In this document: positions 27,468 through 38,307 of the stretch, in pieces
Layout: each line of letters begins with the position of its first letter
How positions within the stretch are numbered: the stretch's first letter is position 1
Assembly: GCF_020410745.1 (NCBI RefSeq)
Contig: NZ_CP084528.1
Location: 2,232,001-2,296,000, forward strand
DNA length: 64,000 nt
Direction of reading: 5' to 3'
Source of the DNA: Kaistella polysaccharea
GTDB taxonomy: Bacteria; Bacteroidota; Bacteroidia; Flavobacteriales; Weeksellaceae
Position numbers and translations under genes: made by a program
The notes under the pieces: model-generated
Told to the model about the DNA's origin: nothing
What the model saw: the letters and a program-made list of their open reading frames with translations, nothing else
The model's database searches: none

Positions 27468-27546
27468 TCATTTGATCAAGTCATCATTCAAAAAATTCAG
27501 GCACTGAGAAAGATTTTCTTTTCCGGTGCTTTAAAAAAATCTAAAT

Positions 27547-29838
27547 ATGTCCACTAAAAATCATAGAGACGAACGCAATTTTCATCAAGCTGCACTGGAT
27601 TATCACAGAAGTGAGCCCAAAGGTAAAATTGAAGTAATTCCTTCCAAACCGCATTCTTCACAGCGCGATTTATCACTTGCCTATTCTCCCGGAGTTGCAA
27701 TCCCGTGTCTGGAAATTGAAAAAGATCCTTCTCTTGCCTACGAATATACCGGAAAGGGAAATTTGGTAGCTGTAATATCTAACGGTACAGCGGTTTTAGG
27801 ACTTGGTGATATCGGTGCTGAAGCATCGAAACCGGTGATGGAAGGAAAAGGATTACTTTTTAAAATATTTGCAGATATTAATGTTTTTGATATTGAAATT
27901 AATGAAAAAGATCCTGATAAATTTATAGAAATTGTAAAAGGAATTGCACCAACTTTTGGTGGAATAAATTTGGAAGACATTAAAGCTCCTGAAGCCTTTT
28001 ACATTGAAAAGCGCTTAAAAGAAGAACTCAATATTCCGTTGATGCACGATGATCAGCACGGTACAGCTATTATTTCGGCGGCAGCTTTGGTGAATGCCTT
28101 AGAAATTGCAGGTAAAAAAATTGAGGAGGTTAAAATAGTAGTTAATGGTGCGGGAGCAGCGGCAATTGCGTGCACAAAATTATACGTGCAACTTGGTCTG
28201 AAAAAAGAAAATATCTTAATGTGCGATTCGAAAGGTGTCATCAACAAACGCCGGGAAAATTTAACAGAAGAAAAATTAGATTTTGTAGCTGATACAGATC
28301 GCAATACATTACTTGAAGCTTTACAAGGTGCTGATGTTTTTATTGGTCTTTCTAAGGGAAATGTGATGACAACGGAAATGCTTTTGGGAATGGCAGAAAA
28401 TCCTGTTGTTTTCGGCTTGGCAAATCCAGATCCAGAAATTGAATACGACGTAGCAATGGAAACCCGAAAAGACACCATCATGGCTACGGGAAGAAGTGAT
28501 TATCCTAATCAGGTGAATAATGTGCTGGGATTCCCCTACATTTTCCGAGGTGCACTTGATGTTCAAGCCACAGGGATAAATGAAGCAATGAAATTAGCGG
28601 CCGTTCATGCAATCGCAGAATTAGCAAAAGAGCCTGTTCCCGAAGCCGTGATCTTGGCTTATAATTTAAAAGGTTTGAATTTCGGTCGTGAATATTTTAT
28701 TCCAAAACCGTTTGACAATCGTTTAATTACACGCGTTTCTGTCGCAGTTGCCAAAGCGGCAATGGAAAGTGGAATAGCAGGTAAGCCCATCGAAAATTTT
28801 GAAGATTACGAAAATGCTCTTTTAGATCGAATGGGTCGTGATGAAAAACTCATCCGAATGATGCAGAATAGAGCGCGCTCTAATCCGAAAAGGGTTACAT
28901 TGGGTAATGCAGAGGAATATAATGTTTTGAAAGCCGCACAGATTCTTTACGAAGAAGGGATTGCGCAACCTATTTTATTGGGTGAAAAGAAATACGTTTT
29001 GGAGCAGATGAAAAAATTCGGTATCGAATTGAATGTACCTATCGTAGATCCAATGGGCGAAGATCAGGAAGAAAATCGACTTAAATATCGGGACACTCTT
29101 TGGAAAATGCGCCAGCGTAAAGGAATGAATGAATATAAGGCGAAAAGATATGTTCGCCAACGTGATTATTTTGGCCCATTGATGCTTCATCATGGTGATA
29201 CTGATGCTTTGATTGTCGGTTTCTCGAAGAATTATGTTTCTACTTTAAAACCGATTTTAAAGATTATCGAAAAAGAAAAAGGTGTAGAAAAAATATCATC
29301 GATGATGATGATTATGACCGAGAAAAAACCCCTCTTTTTTGCAGATACTTCCATCAACCAAAATCCAACTTCGGAAGATTTGGTAAATATTGCGAGAATG
29401 TCTGAAATGACAGTGAGAACTTTTGCCGTAGAACCTCGAATTGCAATGTTGTCTTTTGAAAACTTTGCCGGAAAATCTGAAACTTCTCAAAAAGTCGCAA
29501 AAGCCGTATCAATCTTACACGAAAAATTTCCGAAAATGATTGTCGACGGTGAAATACAGCCAGATTTCGCTTTAGACAGTGATCATCTTTCAGATTATCC
29601 GTTTTCGAAATTGGGAACAACGCCTGCAAATGTATTTGTATTTCCTAATTTAGAAAGTGCAAATATCTCTTATAAAATCATCAGAGGTTTAAAAGTGGCA
29701 CAAGTTGTAGGCCCAATTTTGATGGGTCTTAAAAAACCAGTTCACGTGTTGCAGATGCGTGCGAGCGTAGATGAAATCGTGAATTTGGCCACGATTGCTG
29801 TTCTTGATGCGCAACGCAGAGAAGAGAAAAAAGCTTAG
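27547..29838 (+). CDS. maeB: NADP-dependent malic enzyme with phosphotransacetylase-like domain
   Basis: A 763-residue MaeB-type enzyme that decarboxylates malate to pyruvate producing NADPH. The N-terminal malic enzyme domain shows [28 protein letters not shown] [30 protein letters not shown], and the NAD(P) site [12 protein letters not shown]. From ~445 onward a phosphotransacetylase-like domain follows, which in this family is regulatory rather than catalytic (acetyl-CoA control in E. coli MaeB). The length is the family norm. The gene is 21 nt upstream of ruvA and shares its direction. Confidence 0.94.
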   Translation: MSTKNHRDERNFHQAALDYHRSEPKGKIEVIPSKPHSSQRDLSLAYSPGVAIPCLEIEKDPSLAYEYTGKGNLVAVISNGTAVLGLGDIGAEASKPVMEGKGLLFKIFADINVFDIEINEKDPDKFIEIVKGIAPTFGGINLEDIKAPEAFYIEKRLKEELNIPLMHDDQHGTAIISAAALVNALEIAGKKIEEVKIVVNGAGAAAIACTKLYVQLGLKKENILMCDSKGVINKRRENLTEEKLDFVADTDRNTLLEALQGADVFIGLSKGNVMTTEMLLGMAENPVVFGLANPDPEIEYDVAMETRKDTIMATGRSDYPNQVNNVLGFPYIFRGALDVQATGINEAMKLAAVHAIAELAKEPVPEAVILAYNLKGLNFGREYFIPKPFDNRLITRVSVAVAKAAMESGIAGKPIENFEDYENALLDRMGRDEKLIRMMQNRARSNPKRVTLGNAEEYNVLKAAQILYEEGIAQPILLGEKKYVLEQMKKFGIELNVPIVDPMGEDQEENRLKYRDTLWKMRQRKGMNEYKAKRYVRQRDYFGPLMLHHGDTDALIVGFSKNYVSTLKPILKIIEKEKGVEKISSMMMIMTEKKPLFFADTSINQNPTSEDLVNIARMSEMTVRTFAVEPRIAMLSFENFAGKSETSQKVAKAVSILHEKFPKMIVDGEIQPDFALDSDHLSDYPFSKLGTTPANVFVFPNLESANISYKIIRGLKVAQVVGPILMGLKKPVHVLQMRASVDEIVNLATIAVLDAQRREEKKA

Positions 29839-29859
29839 TATTTTTTAAAAACACAAAAG

Positions 29860-30444
29860 ATGATTTATTCGTTAAAAGGAATTGTGCAACAATTGCATCC
29901 TACCTCTGTTGTTGTCGATGTTCAGGGCGTAGGATATTTTGTGGGCATTAGCTTGCAAACTTCGGAACAGTTGGTTTTGGGTAAAGAGACGTTCTTAAAT
30001 ATTCAACAAATTATTAGGGAAGATGCACACTTGCTTTTCGGCTTTAACACAATTTCTGAAAAAGAACTCTTTAATTTGTTAATAAGCGTTAATGGAGTTG
30101 GGCCTGTTTCAGCCTTAATTATGCTTTCTTCCTTGTCTCTTCAAGAGATCGCGGCGGGGATTCTTTCGAACAACAGCATGATGTTGCAAAAGGTAAAAGG
30201 AATCGGTACGAAGACGGCTGAAAGAATCATCGTTGATCTTCGGGATAAAGTCCAGAAATTCACCGTTTCTGAGGAGAATATTTCTACATTTGTAAATAAT
30301 AAAGTAAAGGAAGAATCGTTATCAGCTTTAGAAGTACTCGGTATTTCAAAGAAAATGAGCGAGAAAATTGCGGACCGAATTCTGAAACAAAATCCAGATT
30401 TGACCGTAGAAGATTTGGTAAAACAAATTTTAAAAAATATTTAA
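29860..30444 (+). CDS. ruvA: Holliday junction branch migration protein RuvA
   Basis: A 194-residue protein whose tetramer holds the Holliday junction for RuvB. Domain I starts MIYSLKGIVQQLHPTSVVVDVQGVGYFV. The two helix-hairpin-helix motifs appear in ISVNGVGPVSALIMLSS and VKGIGTKTAERIIVDLRDK. The C-terminal domain III (EESLSALEVLGISKKMSEKIA) contacts RuvB. sprA begins 3 nt after the stop codon in the same reading frame. Confidence 0.95.
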   Translation: MIYSLKGIVQQLHPTSVVVDVQGVGYFVGISLQTSEQLVLGKETFLNIQQIIREDAHLLFGFNTISEKELFNLLISVNGVGPVSALIMLSSLSLQEIAAGILSNNSMMLQKVKGIGTKTAERIIVDLRDKVQKFTVSEENISTFVNNKVKEESLSALEVLGISKKMSEKIADRILKQNPDLTVEDLVKQILKNI

Positions 30445-30447
30445 CAT

Positions 30448-33400
30448 TTGGGAAGAAAAAGATTCATTCAGCAACGTCTTTTAGGATTTCTATTAACGTT
30501 TTTTTCTCTTACGTCAGTTTTCGCCCAGGATAAACCGAGCGACAGCGCCAGCGTAAGACAGGATTTTTCTTTGCCAAATCCCATGCGTTACGAAGCATTT
30601 TACGATGTAACTAGCGGCATGTATATTCTGTATCCCAAAATAGGTAACATGGTGGTCGGAAATCCGGTCTCAATGACTTCGGAGGAATACCAACAATATA
30701 TGCTGACCAATCAGCTGAGTGACTACTACAAAGAAAAATCCTCTACCAATGCTTTAGGCTATCGGAAAGACCAAACGGAGGCCATCAAAAAGGGATTACT
30801 GCCGACAGTAAACATTAAAAATAAACTTTTTGAAACTTTATTTGGCGGCAATAAAATAGAAATTATTCCACAGGGTTTTGCTTCTTTTGACATCGGCGGC
30901 CTTTATCAGAAAATTGATAATCCTTTAATTTTACCGCAAAACCGAACTAATTTTGCTATTGATATTCAGCAGCGGATTCAATTGGGTCTATTGGGGAAAG
31001 TGGGTGAAAATCTGCAACTTAAAGCAAACTACGATACTCAAAGTGGCTTCGCATTTGAAAACCGGATGAATCTAATCTGGCAAGCCAAAGGTACTTGGAG
31101 AGATCTGCAGTCTAAAGGACTTAACAATCCGAATGCCAGTGGTGAAGATAAAATTATTAAAAGAGTTGAATTCGGAAATGTAAATATGCCGTTATCAACC
31201 AGTTTAATAAGAGGTTCCGAATCTTTGTTTGGATTAAAGACCGAATTTCAGTTAGGAAAAACTTATGGAACTCTCGTTTTTTCCCAGCAGCAAGGTGAAG
31301 CGCGAAACATCATTGCGCAAGGCGGCGGCGTGATGAACACTTTTAAATTGAATGCGGTAGATTACGAAGATAACCAGCATTATTATCTGGGACATTATTT
31401 CCTCGATTCTTACGATAAAGCGCTGATTAATTATCCACAGATCAATTCCAGAATTAGCATCAGTAGAATTGAAGCTTGGGTCCTTGATCAAGGTTCTGGT
31501 AATTTACAGGATCAAAAAGGAATTGTCGGCATTCGAGATTTAGGTGAAGGAGCTTCTGGATTTCCCGACAATGCACAGAACAATTTATACCAAAGTATTG
31601 TGAGTTTGGGGTCTATGATTCGTGATGTGAATACAGCTTACAACGCGATCAACGGAAAAACTTTCCCCAACGCCAGCGGTTCTCCGGAAACTTATGTAGA
31701 CGGCGAACAATTTATCTTTAACCGGAAAGCAAGAAAATTAAATCAGAACGAATTTACCTATCATCCGCAATTGGGATATGTGTCGCTAAATCAAAGATTA
31801 AATGACAACCAGCTTTTGGCAGTTTCTTACAGTTATACTTTGAATGGTGATAATAAAGTGTATAAAGTCGGGGAGTTTTCCGAAGAAAGTCCTGTGCTTA
31901 TCACCAAAGTTTTAAAGCCGAACAGCACCGTAAAAACAACTTCGCCCATGTGGGATTTAATGATGAAGAATATTTATTCATTAAACACCAACCAAATTAA
32001 TCCAGACGGATTTTTACTTAATGTATATTACCGAGATCCCCAAAGTGGCGGAAAAGTAAACTATTTACCAGCGACAGTTAATGCGCCAGATTCAAAAGTT
32101 AATCCCAATTTGTTGAAATTGTTCAATTGGGACCGCCTTAATATGAACAATGATTTACAGGTGGGTTCTGGTGAAACTGGGGACGGGATTTTTGATTATG
32201 TGCCGGGAATCACGGTCAATTCTGAAAACGGACGAGTCATCTTTACGAAAGCAAAACCTTTTGGGGCGTATCTTCAAAGCGTTTTAGGAACCGATGATCC
32301 GAAATTTGTTTTTAATGAACTTTATGATCAGCAGAAACAAGTGGCTTCCCAAAATAACTTAGCGCTGCGTTATACCATGGAAGGTCGTTATAGAGGGACG
32401 CAGGGTACAGGAATTTCTTTAGGTGCGATTAATGTTCCGCAAGGTTCAGTAAAAGTGACCGCGAATGGTGTTCAACTTCAGGAAGGTATTGATTATACCG
32501 TCGATTATATGTTGGGAACGGTAAACATAATTAATGAAACTGTAAAACAGTCTGGCCAGGCCATAAATATTTCCCTTGAAAATCAGTTAACTTTTAACAC
32601 ACAACGGAAAAGATTTTTAGGTTTAAATCTGGAAAGAAGATTTAATGAACATCTCACCGTTGGTGCAACCGTCGTTAACTATGCGGAAACTCCTTTAACG
32701 CAAAAAGTAAATTTTGGACAGGAAGCCGTAAATAATACGATGGCTGGATTTAATGTTTTATATAATAATGAACTTCCATTTTTAACACGGTTAACAGATA
32801 AAATTCCGTTTGTAAATACAGAGGCACCGTCAAACTTTAATTTTCTGGCAGAAGGAGCATATTTAATTCCAGGACAGAATAAAGGAATTGGCGATCAATC
32901 ATATATCGATGATTTTGAGCAGAGTACTTCGAAGATCTCCTTAAAAGAACCCGCGATGTGGAGTTTAGCTTCAAAACCGGAGAAAAATCCAGAACCGCTT
33001 TTTTCCACGGGAAATTTAAATGATAATTTGGCGTACGGAAATGGCCGCGGATTATTGACCTGGTACAATATTGATCCCAGATTTTATGGCGTAGGCGGCA
33101 AAGCACCGAGTGGAATTAATGCACAGACAGTTTCCAATCATGCTTCACGCCGGGTAAAAACTTCGGAATTGTACAATAGCCGCGATTACGTGGCGGGCGA
33201 GCAATTGTTCACCAATACTTTTGACCTCAGTTATTTCCCGAGCGAAAGAGGACCTTACAATGTTAATCCAAATTCAGAAACGACACAGCAAAGATGGGCA
33301 GGTTTAATGCGTCCGATTTCGGTGTCTAACTTTACCAATTCTAATATTGAATACGTAGAATTCTGGATGATGGATCCTTATGCTGATGGAAATCCTTTGG

Positions 33401-36400
33401 GTGCTAAACCTAAACTTCTATTGCAGTTGGGGAATGTGTCGGAAGATGTATTGAAAGATGGCAAACTTTTGTATGAAAACGGGTTGCCAACACCAAACAT
33501 TCCAGCAAATACAACGACCACAAATTGGGGTGTTCAGCCAAACCAATTTCCGGTGCTTTACGCTTTCTCAACTGAAAATGAAGAACGAACCGCGCAGGAT
33601 TTAGGTTATGATGGTCTTGATGCACAGGGAGAAGCTGCGAAATTCGGCACCAATTTTGTGAATCCGGTCACGAATAATGCAGATCCTGCCTCAGATGATT
33701 TCGTGTTTTATTTATCGGATCAGTTTCAGGGAAACCAGGCTGCTTCTTTAACAGAACGCTACAAGTACTTCCGTGGTCCAGAAGGGAATTCCGAAAGCAA
33801 TACACTGGAAGTTGCCACACAAACTCCGGATGGTGAAGATATCAACCGCGATTACAATTTGGATCAAAGTGAGAACTATAACCAATATACCATCAATCTT
33901 GATAAGAATAATATGGTTTTGGGTCAGAATTTTATTGTTGATGTTAAAGAAGTGGAAGCTAAGTTTCAGAACGGCCAAACAGGAAATAACAAATGGTTTT
34001 TGTTCCGCGTTCCCGTAGCTCAATTTGATAATGAAGCCGGAGAAGCTGATGTCTCAATTTTAAATAATGTGCGTTTTGCAAGAATGCTTTTGACTGGATT
34101 TGATCAGGCTTCTACGATCCGTTTCGGAACTTTGGATTTGGTGAGAAGTGACTGGAGAAAATATACCAAAAATATTGCAACCAATGTCGCTGATACGGAA
34201 GGAATTGAATTTGTGACCGATCAGAATTTAGATGTAGGAAGTGTAAATTTAGAAGAGAATGGGTTAAGCCAACCGCCTTACGTTTTGCCTCCAGGAATTG
34301 ACAGACAGGTGCTAAGCGGAAATGCCGGAGCCCAAAGACAAAACGAAGCTTCTTTGTATTTGAAAGCTGCTCCTCTTGAAACAAATTCGTCCCGTGGAGT
34401 TTTTAAAAATGTGGCTTTGGATATGCGACGCTACAAAAAGTTAGAGCTTTTCGTTCATGCTGAAGATTTGAAAGATGTAAACTCGACAAACTATGATGAT
34501 GACACCAAATTCTTTATCCGTTTCGGAAGTGATGCAACTGATAATTACTACGAATACGAAGCATCATTAAAATATACTTCGAAAAATGCAAGATCACCAT
34601 TGGAGATTTGGCCGTCTGAAAATAACGTGGATTTAGAAATTCAGAATTTTGTAGATGCTAAATTACGAAGAGATCAGAATTTCCCGTCTCAAATTGATGT
34701 TCGGCGAGAAGATGCGGAATACGGATCGATGGATGCTAATAGAAAAATCTACATCAAAGGTCGCCCGAGTTTAGGAAACGTGACAACCATTATGTTGGGT
34801 GTTCGCAACAAAAATTCTGTTGTCAGCAAAGAAGTTGTCCTCTGGGTAAATGAAATTCGACTTTCTGAAATTGAAAATAAAGGAGGTTATGCCGGGAATG
34901 CAAGTGTGAATTTCAACCTGGGAGATTTTGCTTTGGTAAATGCTAACGCTTCTTACTCCACCATCGGTTTTGGTGGAATTACGGAAAAACCTGCAGAAAG
35001 GGCCCAATCAACGCTTGCTGCTTATAACATTAACACGACTGTAAATGTTGATAAATTCTTGCCGGAAAAATTGGGTTTAAAAGTTCCGGTGAATTATTCC
35101 TACACCCAAACCATCGAAGATCCAAAGTATAACCCACTTGATAATGATGTAACATTTGAAAATGCGCCAAACCGCGAAGAACTTAAAACAGTGGCCCGAA
35201 CTTTTACGCAGCAAAGAAGTATTGGGGTGGTAAATATGCGGAAGGAAAGGATGAATCCGAACAAAAAACCGAGGTTTTACGATGTCGAAAATCTTGCTGT
35301 AACTGCCATTTACAACGACGATTATTTCCGAGATGTTTATACGAAAAAGAATTACCGTCAGTATTTGAAAGGATACATTGATTATAATTACTCTTTTAAA
35401 CCATTTGTTCTTCGACCTTTTAATAAAATGATAAGCGATACTGCGAAATCGTATAAATATTTACGTTGGGTAAAAGAAGTTAACTTTAATCCAGTACCAA
35501 CACGTTTATCTTTCCGCACAGAAATCGATCGTAACTATAACGAGTTAGAATTTAGAAATATCGATGCGATTTTAGGTGGGAATGCCTCACAAGATTTTGA
35601 TGTGATTAGGAATAGAAATTTCTATTTTGGGTGGCAATACGGTATTGGTTTTAATTTTACAAAATCATTGAAGCTGGAGATTAATTCCGCGATGCGAACT
35701 TTAAATGATAATGTGAGTGTTTATAATATGAACACCAAATCTATTTTCGCTGATCCCTTCCGTGCCGGTCGCCCGGTTTTGTACAATCACCGTGTTCAGT
35801 TGAATTACAGATTTCCATTTGAATATTTACCTTATCTGGATTTCATTAATGCTGAATTGGGTTACGGTTTTACCTACAACTGGAATGCGCGAAGTACGGT
35901 GATGACCAATTTCACAAATCCCGACACGGGACGCGATGAAAGTTTGGGAAGCATTGGCCAGAATACCAATAATATTATTGCAACAGCAACGGTGGATGTT
36001 CCGAAGTTTTTCGGGAAGTTTAAATATTTCCAAAAGATTAATACCACGATGCAGAAACGCAGACAGGAAATTGATTCTTTAAATAATGCGTACAATTTAG
36101 CGTGGCAAAAGAAAAGTAAAAAGAGAAATTTCAAGATTTATAAATTTAAGAATAAGTTGAATCCGATGCAGGGAGTCGCTTACGCATTAACTTCAATTAA
36201 ACAGCTTGACATTTCGTATAACGAGAATAACGGCACTGTTCTACCAGGTTTATTAGGTGTGCCAAACTGGTACGGTTATGGTCAAAATATTGGTGGGCCA
36301 ACCTATGGTTTCCTTCTTGGTTCACAAGCTGATATTAGAAGAACAGTTATCGAAAATGGTTGGATCTCTGATTCTAATTATATGAATGATCCTTATTCGC

Positions 36401-37524
36401 AAATGAAAAACCAAAACTTCCTTGCTAATGTGCAGGTGATGCCAGTGAATGATTTTAGAATTGATATTAATTTCCTGAAAAATTATAACAGCAATTTCTT
36501 GCAGGGTGGTTATAATGTGGATGCTGATTCGGATCCGGGAAATGGTTTCCAATTTTCTTTCGGCAGTGACATGGTCACCTATTCAAAAACTGCCTGGACT
36601 TTCGGAACTTCTTTCGTGGATGGTAGAACGATCTACGAAAATATGATTGCAAATGCGCGAGTCATTTCACAGCAGATGGGCGGGCCGATTGATGCCGATG
36701 GCTTTACTGATGGACATTCTTTAGCTAATGCCTATGTTTTGGTTCCTGCTTTTCAGGCTGCCGTAGAAGGGAAATCGCCAAATGGACCCATTACTACTCC
36801 TAAAAAATCTGGATTTCCTTTACCAAACTGGCGCGTCACTTATTCAGGATTGAAAAATATTCCGCTGATAAACAGTCAGTTTTCTAAGTTTGATATTTTA
36901 CATGGTTATACCTCCACATTTACCGCCGCAGGCATCCAGTCGAGTATTGATTACTATAATATTCAAAACAATGCAATTATAGATCGTGATGCTTTTGGTG
37001 ACTTCTATAATCCGTATACCTTTTCTCAGGTTGGTTATGTAGAAGCTTTTGCACCGCTTATCGGAGCTGATGTTACCATGCGAAATAATATGCAGTTCCG
37101 CGCACAATATAACACTGACCGACTTTTCATGCTGGGATTGGTAAACCATACTTTAACGGAAGACACTGGAAAGGAATACATCGTCGGTTTTGGATATATT
37201 TTGAAGGATTTGAAACTGAAACTCAATTTTAAAGGAAAACAAAGAACGATTAAAAGTGATTTAAATGTTCGTGGAGACTTCTCTTTACGAGACAGCCAAA
37301 CCAGAATTACCAATATTTTGCAAGATGATTCTCAGGTTACAGGTGGCCAAAGAATGATGAGTATTAAATTTTCTGCCGATTACAATATGTCGCAAAACTT
37401 TAATATAAGACTCTTCTACGACCAGTTGTTAACCCGATATAAAATCTCTACAGCCTTTCCGCTTTCTACTATTCGGGGCGGTTTAACGGCCACATTTACC
37501 TTTGGAGGAACAGGTGGTTTCTAA
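30448..37524 (+). CDS. sprA: SprA, outer membrane translocon of the type IX secretion system
   Basis: A 2358-residue outer membrane protein. SprA forms the 36-strand pore of the Bacteroidetes type IX secretion system, needed for secreting cargo and gliding adhesins. A signal peptide (GRKRFIQQRLLGFLLTFFSLTSVFAQ) starts straight after a TTG at 30448. No ATG precedes the signal peptide in frame, since the RuvA stop TAA lies two codons upstream, so TTG is the only fitting start. The body shows conserved stretches such as SFDIGGLYQKIDNPLILPQNR, EGAYLIPGQNKGIGDQSYIDDFE and the C-terminal YNMSQNFNIRLFYDQLLTRY. Length agrees with the family (about 2300-2400). Other T9SS genes are not in this window. 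Confidence 0.96.
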   Translation: MGRKRFIQQRLLGFLLTFFSLTSVFAQDKPSDSASVRQDFSLPNPMRYEAFYDVTSGMYILYPKIGNMVVGNPVSMTSEEYQQYMLTNQLSDYYKEKSSTNALGYRKDQTEAIKKGLLPTVNIKNKLFETLFGGNKIEIIPQGFASFDIGGLYQKIDNPLILPQNRTNFAIDIQQRIQLGLLGKVGENLQLKANYDTQSGFAFENRMNLIWQAKGTWRDLQSKGLNNPNASGEDKIIKRVEFGNVNMPLSTSLIRGSESLFGLKTEFQLGKTYGTLVFSQQQGEARNIIAQGGGVMNTFKLNAVDYEDNQHYYLGHYFLDSYDKALINYPQINSRISISRIEAWVLDQGSGNLQDQKGIVGIRDLGEGASGFPDNAQNNLYQSIVSLGSMIRDVNTAYNAINGKTFPNASGSPETYVDGEQFIFNRKARKLNQNEFTYHPQLGYVSLNQRLNDNQLLAVSYSYTLNGDNKVYKVGEFSEESPVLITKVLKPNSTVKTTSPMWDLMMKNIYSLNTNQINPDGFLLNVYYRDPQSGGKVNYLPATVNAPDSKVNPNLLKLFNWDRLNMNNDLQVGSGETGDGIFDYVPGITVNSENGRVIFTKAKPFGAYLQSVLGTDDPKFVFNELYDQQKQVASQNNLALRYTMEGRYRGTQGTGISLGAINVPQGSVKVTANGVQLQEGIDYTVDYMLGTVNIINETVKQSGQAINISLENQLTFNTQRKRFLGLNLERRFNEHLTVGATVVNYAETPLTQKVNFGQEAVNNTMAGFNVLYNNELPFLTRLTDKIPFVNTEAPSNFNFLAEGAYLIPGQNKGIGDQSYIDDFEQSTSKISLKEPAMWSLASKPEKNPEPLFSTGNLNDNLAYGNGRGLLTWYNIDPRFYGVGGKAPSGINAQTVSNHASRRVKTSELYNSRDYVAGEQLFTNTFDLSYFPSERGPYNVNPNSETTQQRWAGLMRPISVSNFTNSNIEYVEFWMMDPYADGNPLGAKPKLLLQLGNVSEDVLKDGKLLYENGLPTPNIPANTTTTNWGVQPNQFPVLYAFSTENEERTAQDLGYDGLDAQGEAAKFGTNFVNPVTNNADPASDDFVFYLSDQFQGNQAASLTERYKYFRGPEGNSESNTLEVATQTPDGEDINRDYNLDQSENYNQYTINLDKNNMVLGQNFIVDVKEVEAKFQNGQTGNNKWFLFRVPVAQFDNEAGEADVSILNNVRFARMLLTGFDQASTIRFGTLDLVRSDWRKYTKNIATNVADTEGIEFVTDQNLDVGSVNLEENGLSQPPYVLPPGIDRQVLSGNAGAQRQNEASLYLKAAPLETNSSRGVFKNVALDMRRYKKLELFVHAEDLKDVNSTNYDDDTKFFIRFGSDATDNYYEYEASLKYTSKNARSPLEIWPSENNVDLEIQNFVDAKLRRDQNFPSQIDVRREDAEYGSMDANRKIYIKGRPSLGNVTTIMLGVRNKNSVVSKEVVLWVNEIRLSEIENKGGYAGNASVNFNLGDFALVNANASYSTIGFGGITEKPAERAQSTLAAYNINTTVNVDKFLPEKLGLKVPVNYSYTQTIEDPKYNPLDNDVTFENAPNREELKTVARTFTQQRSIGVVNMRKERMNPNKKPRFYDVENLAVTAIYNDDYFRDVYTKKNYRQYLKGYIDYNYSFKPFVLRPFNKMISDTAKSYKYLRWVKEVNFNPVPTRLSFRTEIDRNYNELEFRNIDAILGGNASQDFDVIRNRNFYFGWQYGIGFNFTKSLKLEINSAMRTLNDNVSVYNMNTKSIFADPFRAGRPVLYNHRVQLNYRFPFEYLPYLDFINAELGYGFTYNWNARSTVMTNFTNPDTGRDESLGSIGQNTNNIIATATVDVPKFFGKFKYFQKINTTMQKRRQEIDSLNNAYNLAWQKKSKKRNFKIYKFKNKLNPMQGVAYALTSIKQLDISYNENNGTVLPGLLGVPNWYGYGQNIGGPTYGFLLGSQADIRRTVIENGWISDSNYMNDPYSQMKNQNFLANVQVMPVNDFRIDINFLKNYNSNFLQGGYNVDADSDPGNGFQFSFGSDMVTYSKTAWTFGTSFVDGRTIYENMIANARVISQQMGGPIDADGFTDGHSLANAYVLVPAFQAAVEGKSPNGPITTPKKSGFPLPNWRVTYSGLKNIPLINSQFSKFDILHGYTSTFTAAGIQSSIDYYNIQNNAIIDRDAFGDFYNPYTFSQVGYVEAFAPLIGADVTMRNNMQFRAQYNTDRLFMLGLVNHTLTEDTGKEYIVGFGYILKDLKLKLNFKGKQRTIKSDLNVRGDFSLRDSQTRITNILQDDSQVTGGQRMMSIKFSADYNMSQNFNIRLFYDQLLTRYKISTAFPLSTIRGGLTATFTFGGTGGF

Positions 37525-37537
37525 ATTTTAATAAATA

Positions 37538-37567
37538 AAACTCAGTGCTTTTTGCTGAGTTTATTTC
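37538..37567 (+). terminator. Possible weak terminator after sprA
   Basis: An 8-bp stem AAACTCAG / CTGAGTTT with a long loop, followed by ATTTCT rather than a clean T run. Confidence 0.4.
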
Positions 37568-37595
37568 TAAAGGTCTAAAACATAAATTAAATCCT

Positions 37596-37603
37596 TAATT
37601 TTG
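37596..37603 (+). promoter_or_regulatory. Candidate -7 element for folE
   Basis: TAATTTTG matches TAnnTTTG, 20 nt upstream of the folE ATG. The -33 element is not apparent. Confidence 0.4.
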
Positions 37604-37623
37604 CTTTTCATAATATCAAAAAT

Positions 37624-38289
37624 ATGGATCAAGATATCGACTTTGATGATGACTTATTTACCGGAAAAGAACATACTCCTTTAAGAGATGATGCTTTTGA
37701 AAAATTACCAGCCGAAAAAATTGAAATTATCCAGAAACATTTCCATCAGATTATGGAAACTTTAGGAATGGATATGACTGATGATTCGCTAAAAGATTCT
37801 CCGAAACGCGTTGCGAAAATGTACGTTAATGAAATTTTCGGGGGATTGCTTCCGGAAAATAAACCGCGTATTTCTACTTTTTCTAATAAATATAAATACC
37901 GCCAAATGTTGGTTGAAAAAGACATTACGGTATATTCTTTCTGCGAACATCATTTCTTGCCGATTATCGGTCGGGCTCATGTTGCCTATATTTCGAATGG
38001 CGAAGTCATCGGACTTTCCAAGATAAACAGAATCGTAGATTATTATGCCAAGCGACCGCAAGTTCAGGAAAGGCTAACCATGCAAATTGTAGATGCCCTA
38101 AAGGATGCATTGGGAACCAAAGATGTTGCCTGCATTATCGAAGCGAAACACTTGTGCGTAAACTGTCGTGGTATAAAAGATACAGCGAGTTCTACAACGA
38201 CTGCAGAACTTAGTGGACTTTTCAGAACCAATCCCATCAGCAGACAGGAATTCCTGCATTATGTAGGAAGTCGTGCGAAATTGGACTAA
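37624..38289 (+). CDS. folE: GTP cyclohydrolase I
   Basis: A 221-residue FolE, opening GTP to dihydroneopterin triphosphate for folate or pterin synthesis. Zinc ligands and active-site groups are present: SFCEHHFLPIIGRAHVAYI (Cys, His, His) and HLCVNCRGI (second Cys). GLSKINRIVDYYAKRPQVQERLT is the canonical substrate-loop segment. It has an acidic N-terminal extension of about 25 residues. cysS follows 18 nt downstream, an operon-like spacing. Confidence 0.95.
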   Translation: MDQDIDFDDDLFTGKEHTPLRDDAFEKLPAEKIEIIQKHFHQIMETLGMDMTDDSLKDSPKRVAKMYVNEIFGGLLPENKPRISTFSNKYKYRQMLVEKDITVYSFCEHHFLPIIGRAHVAYISNGEVIGLSKINRIVDYYAKRPQVQERLTMQIVDALKDALGTKDVACIIEAKHLCVNCRGIKDTASSTTTAELSGLFRTNPISRQEFLHYVGSRAKLD

Positions 38290-38307
38290 TCTCAAACTTT
38301 TAATAAA

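Noticed and set aside
30448-30450. RuvA-SprA readthrough fusion, because both are in the same frame with one stop between
   Set aside because: SprA has its own signal peptide immediately after the TTG; a fusion would bury it. Coupled reinitiation is simpler.
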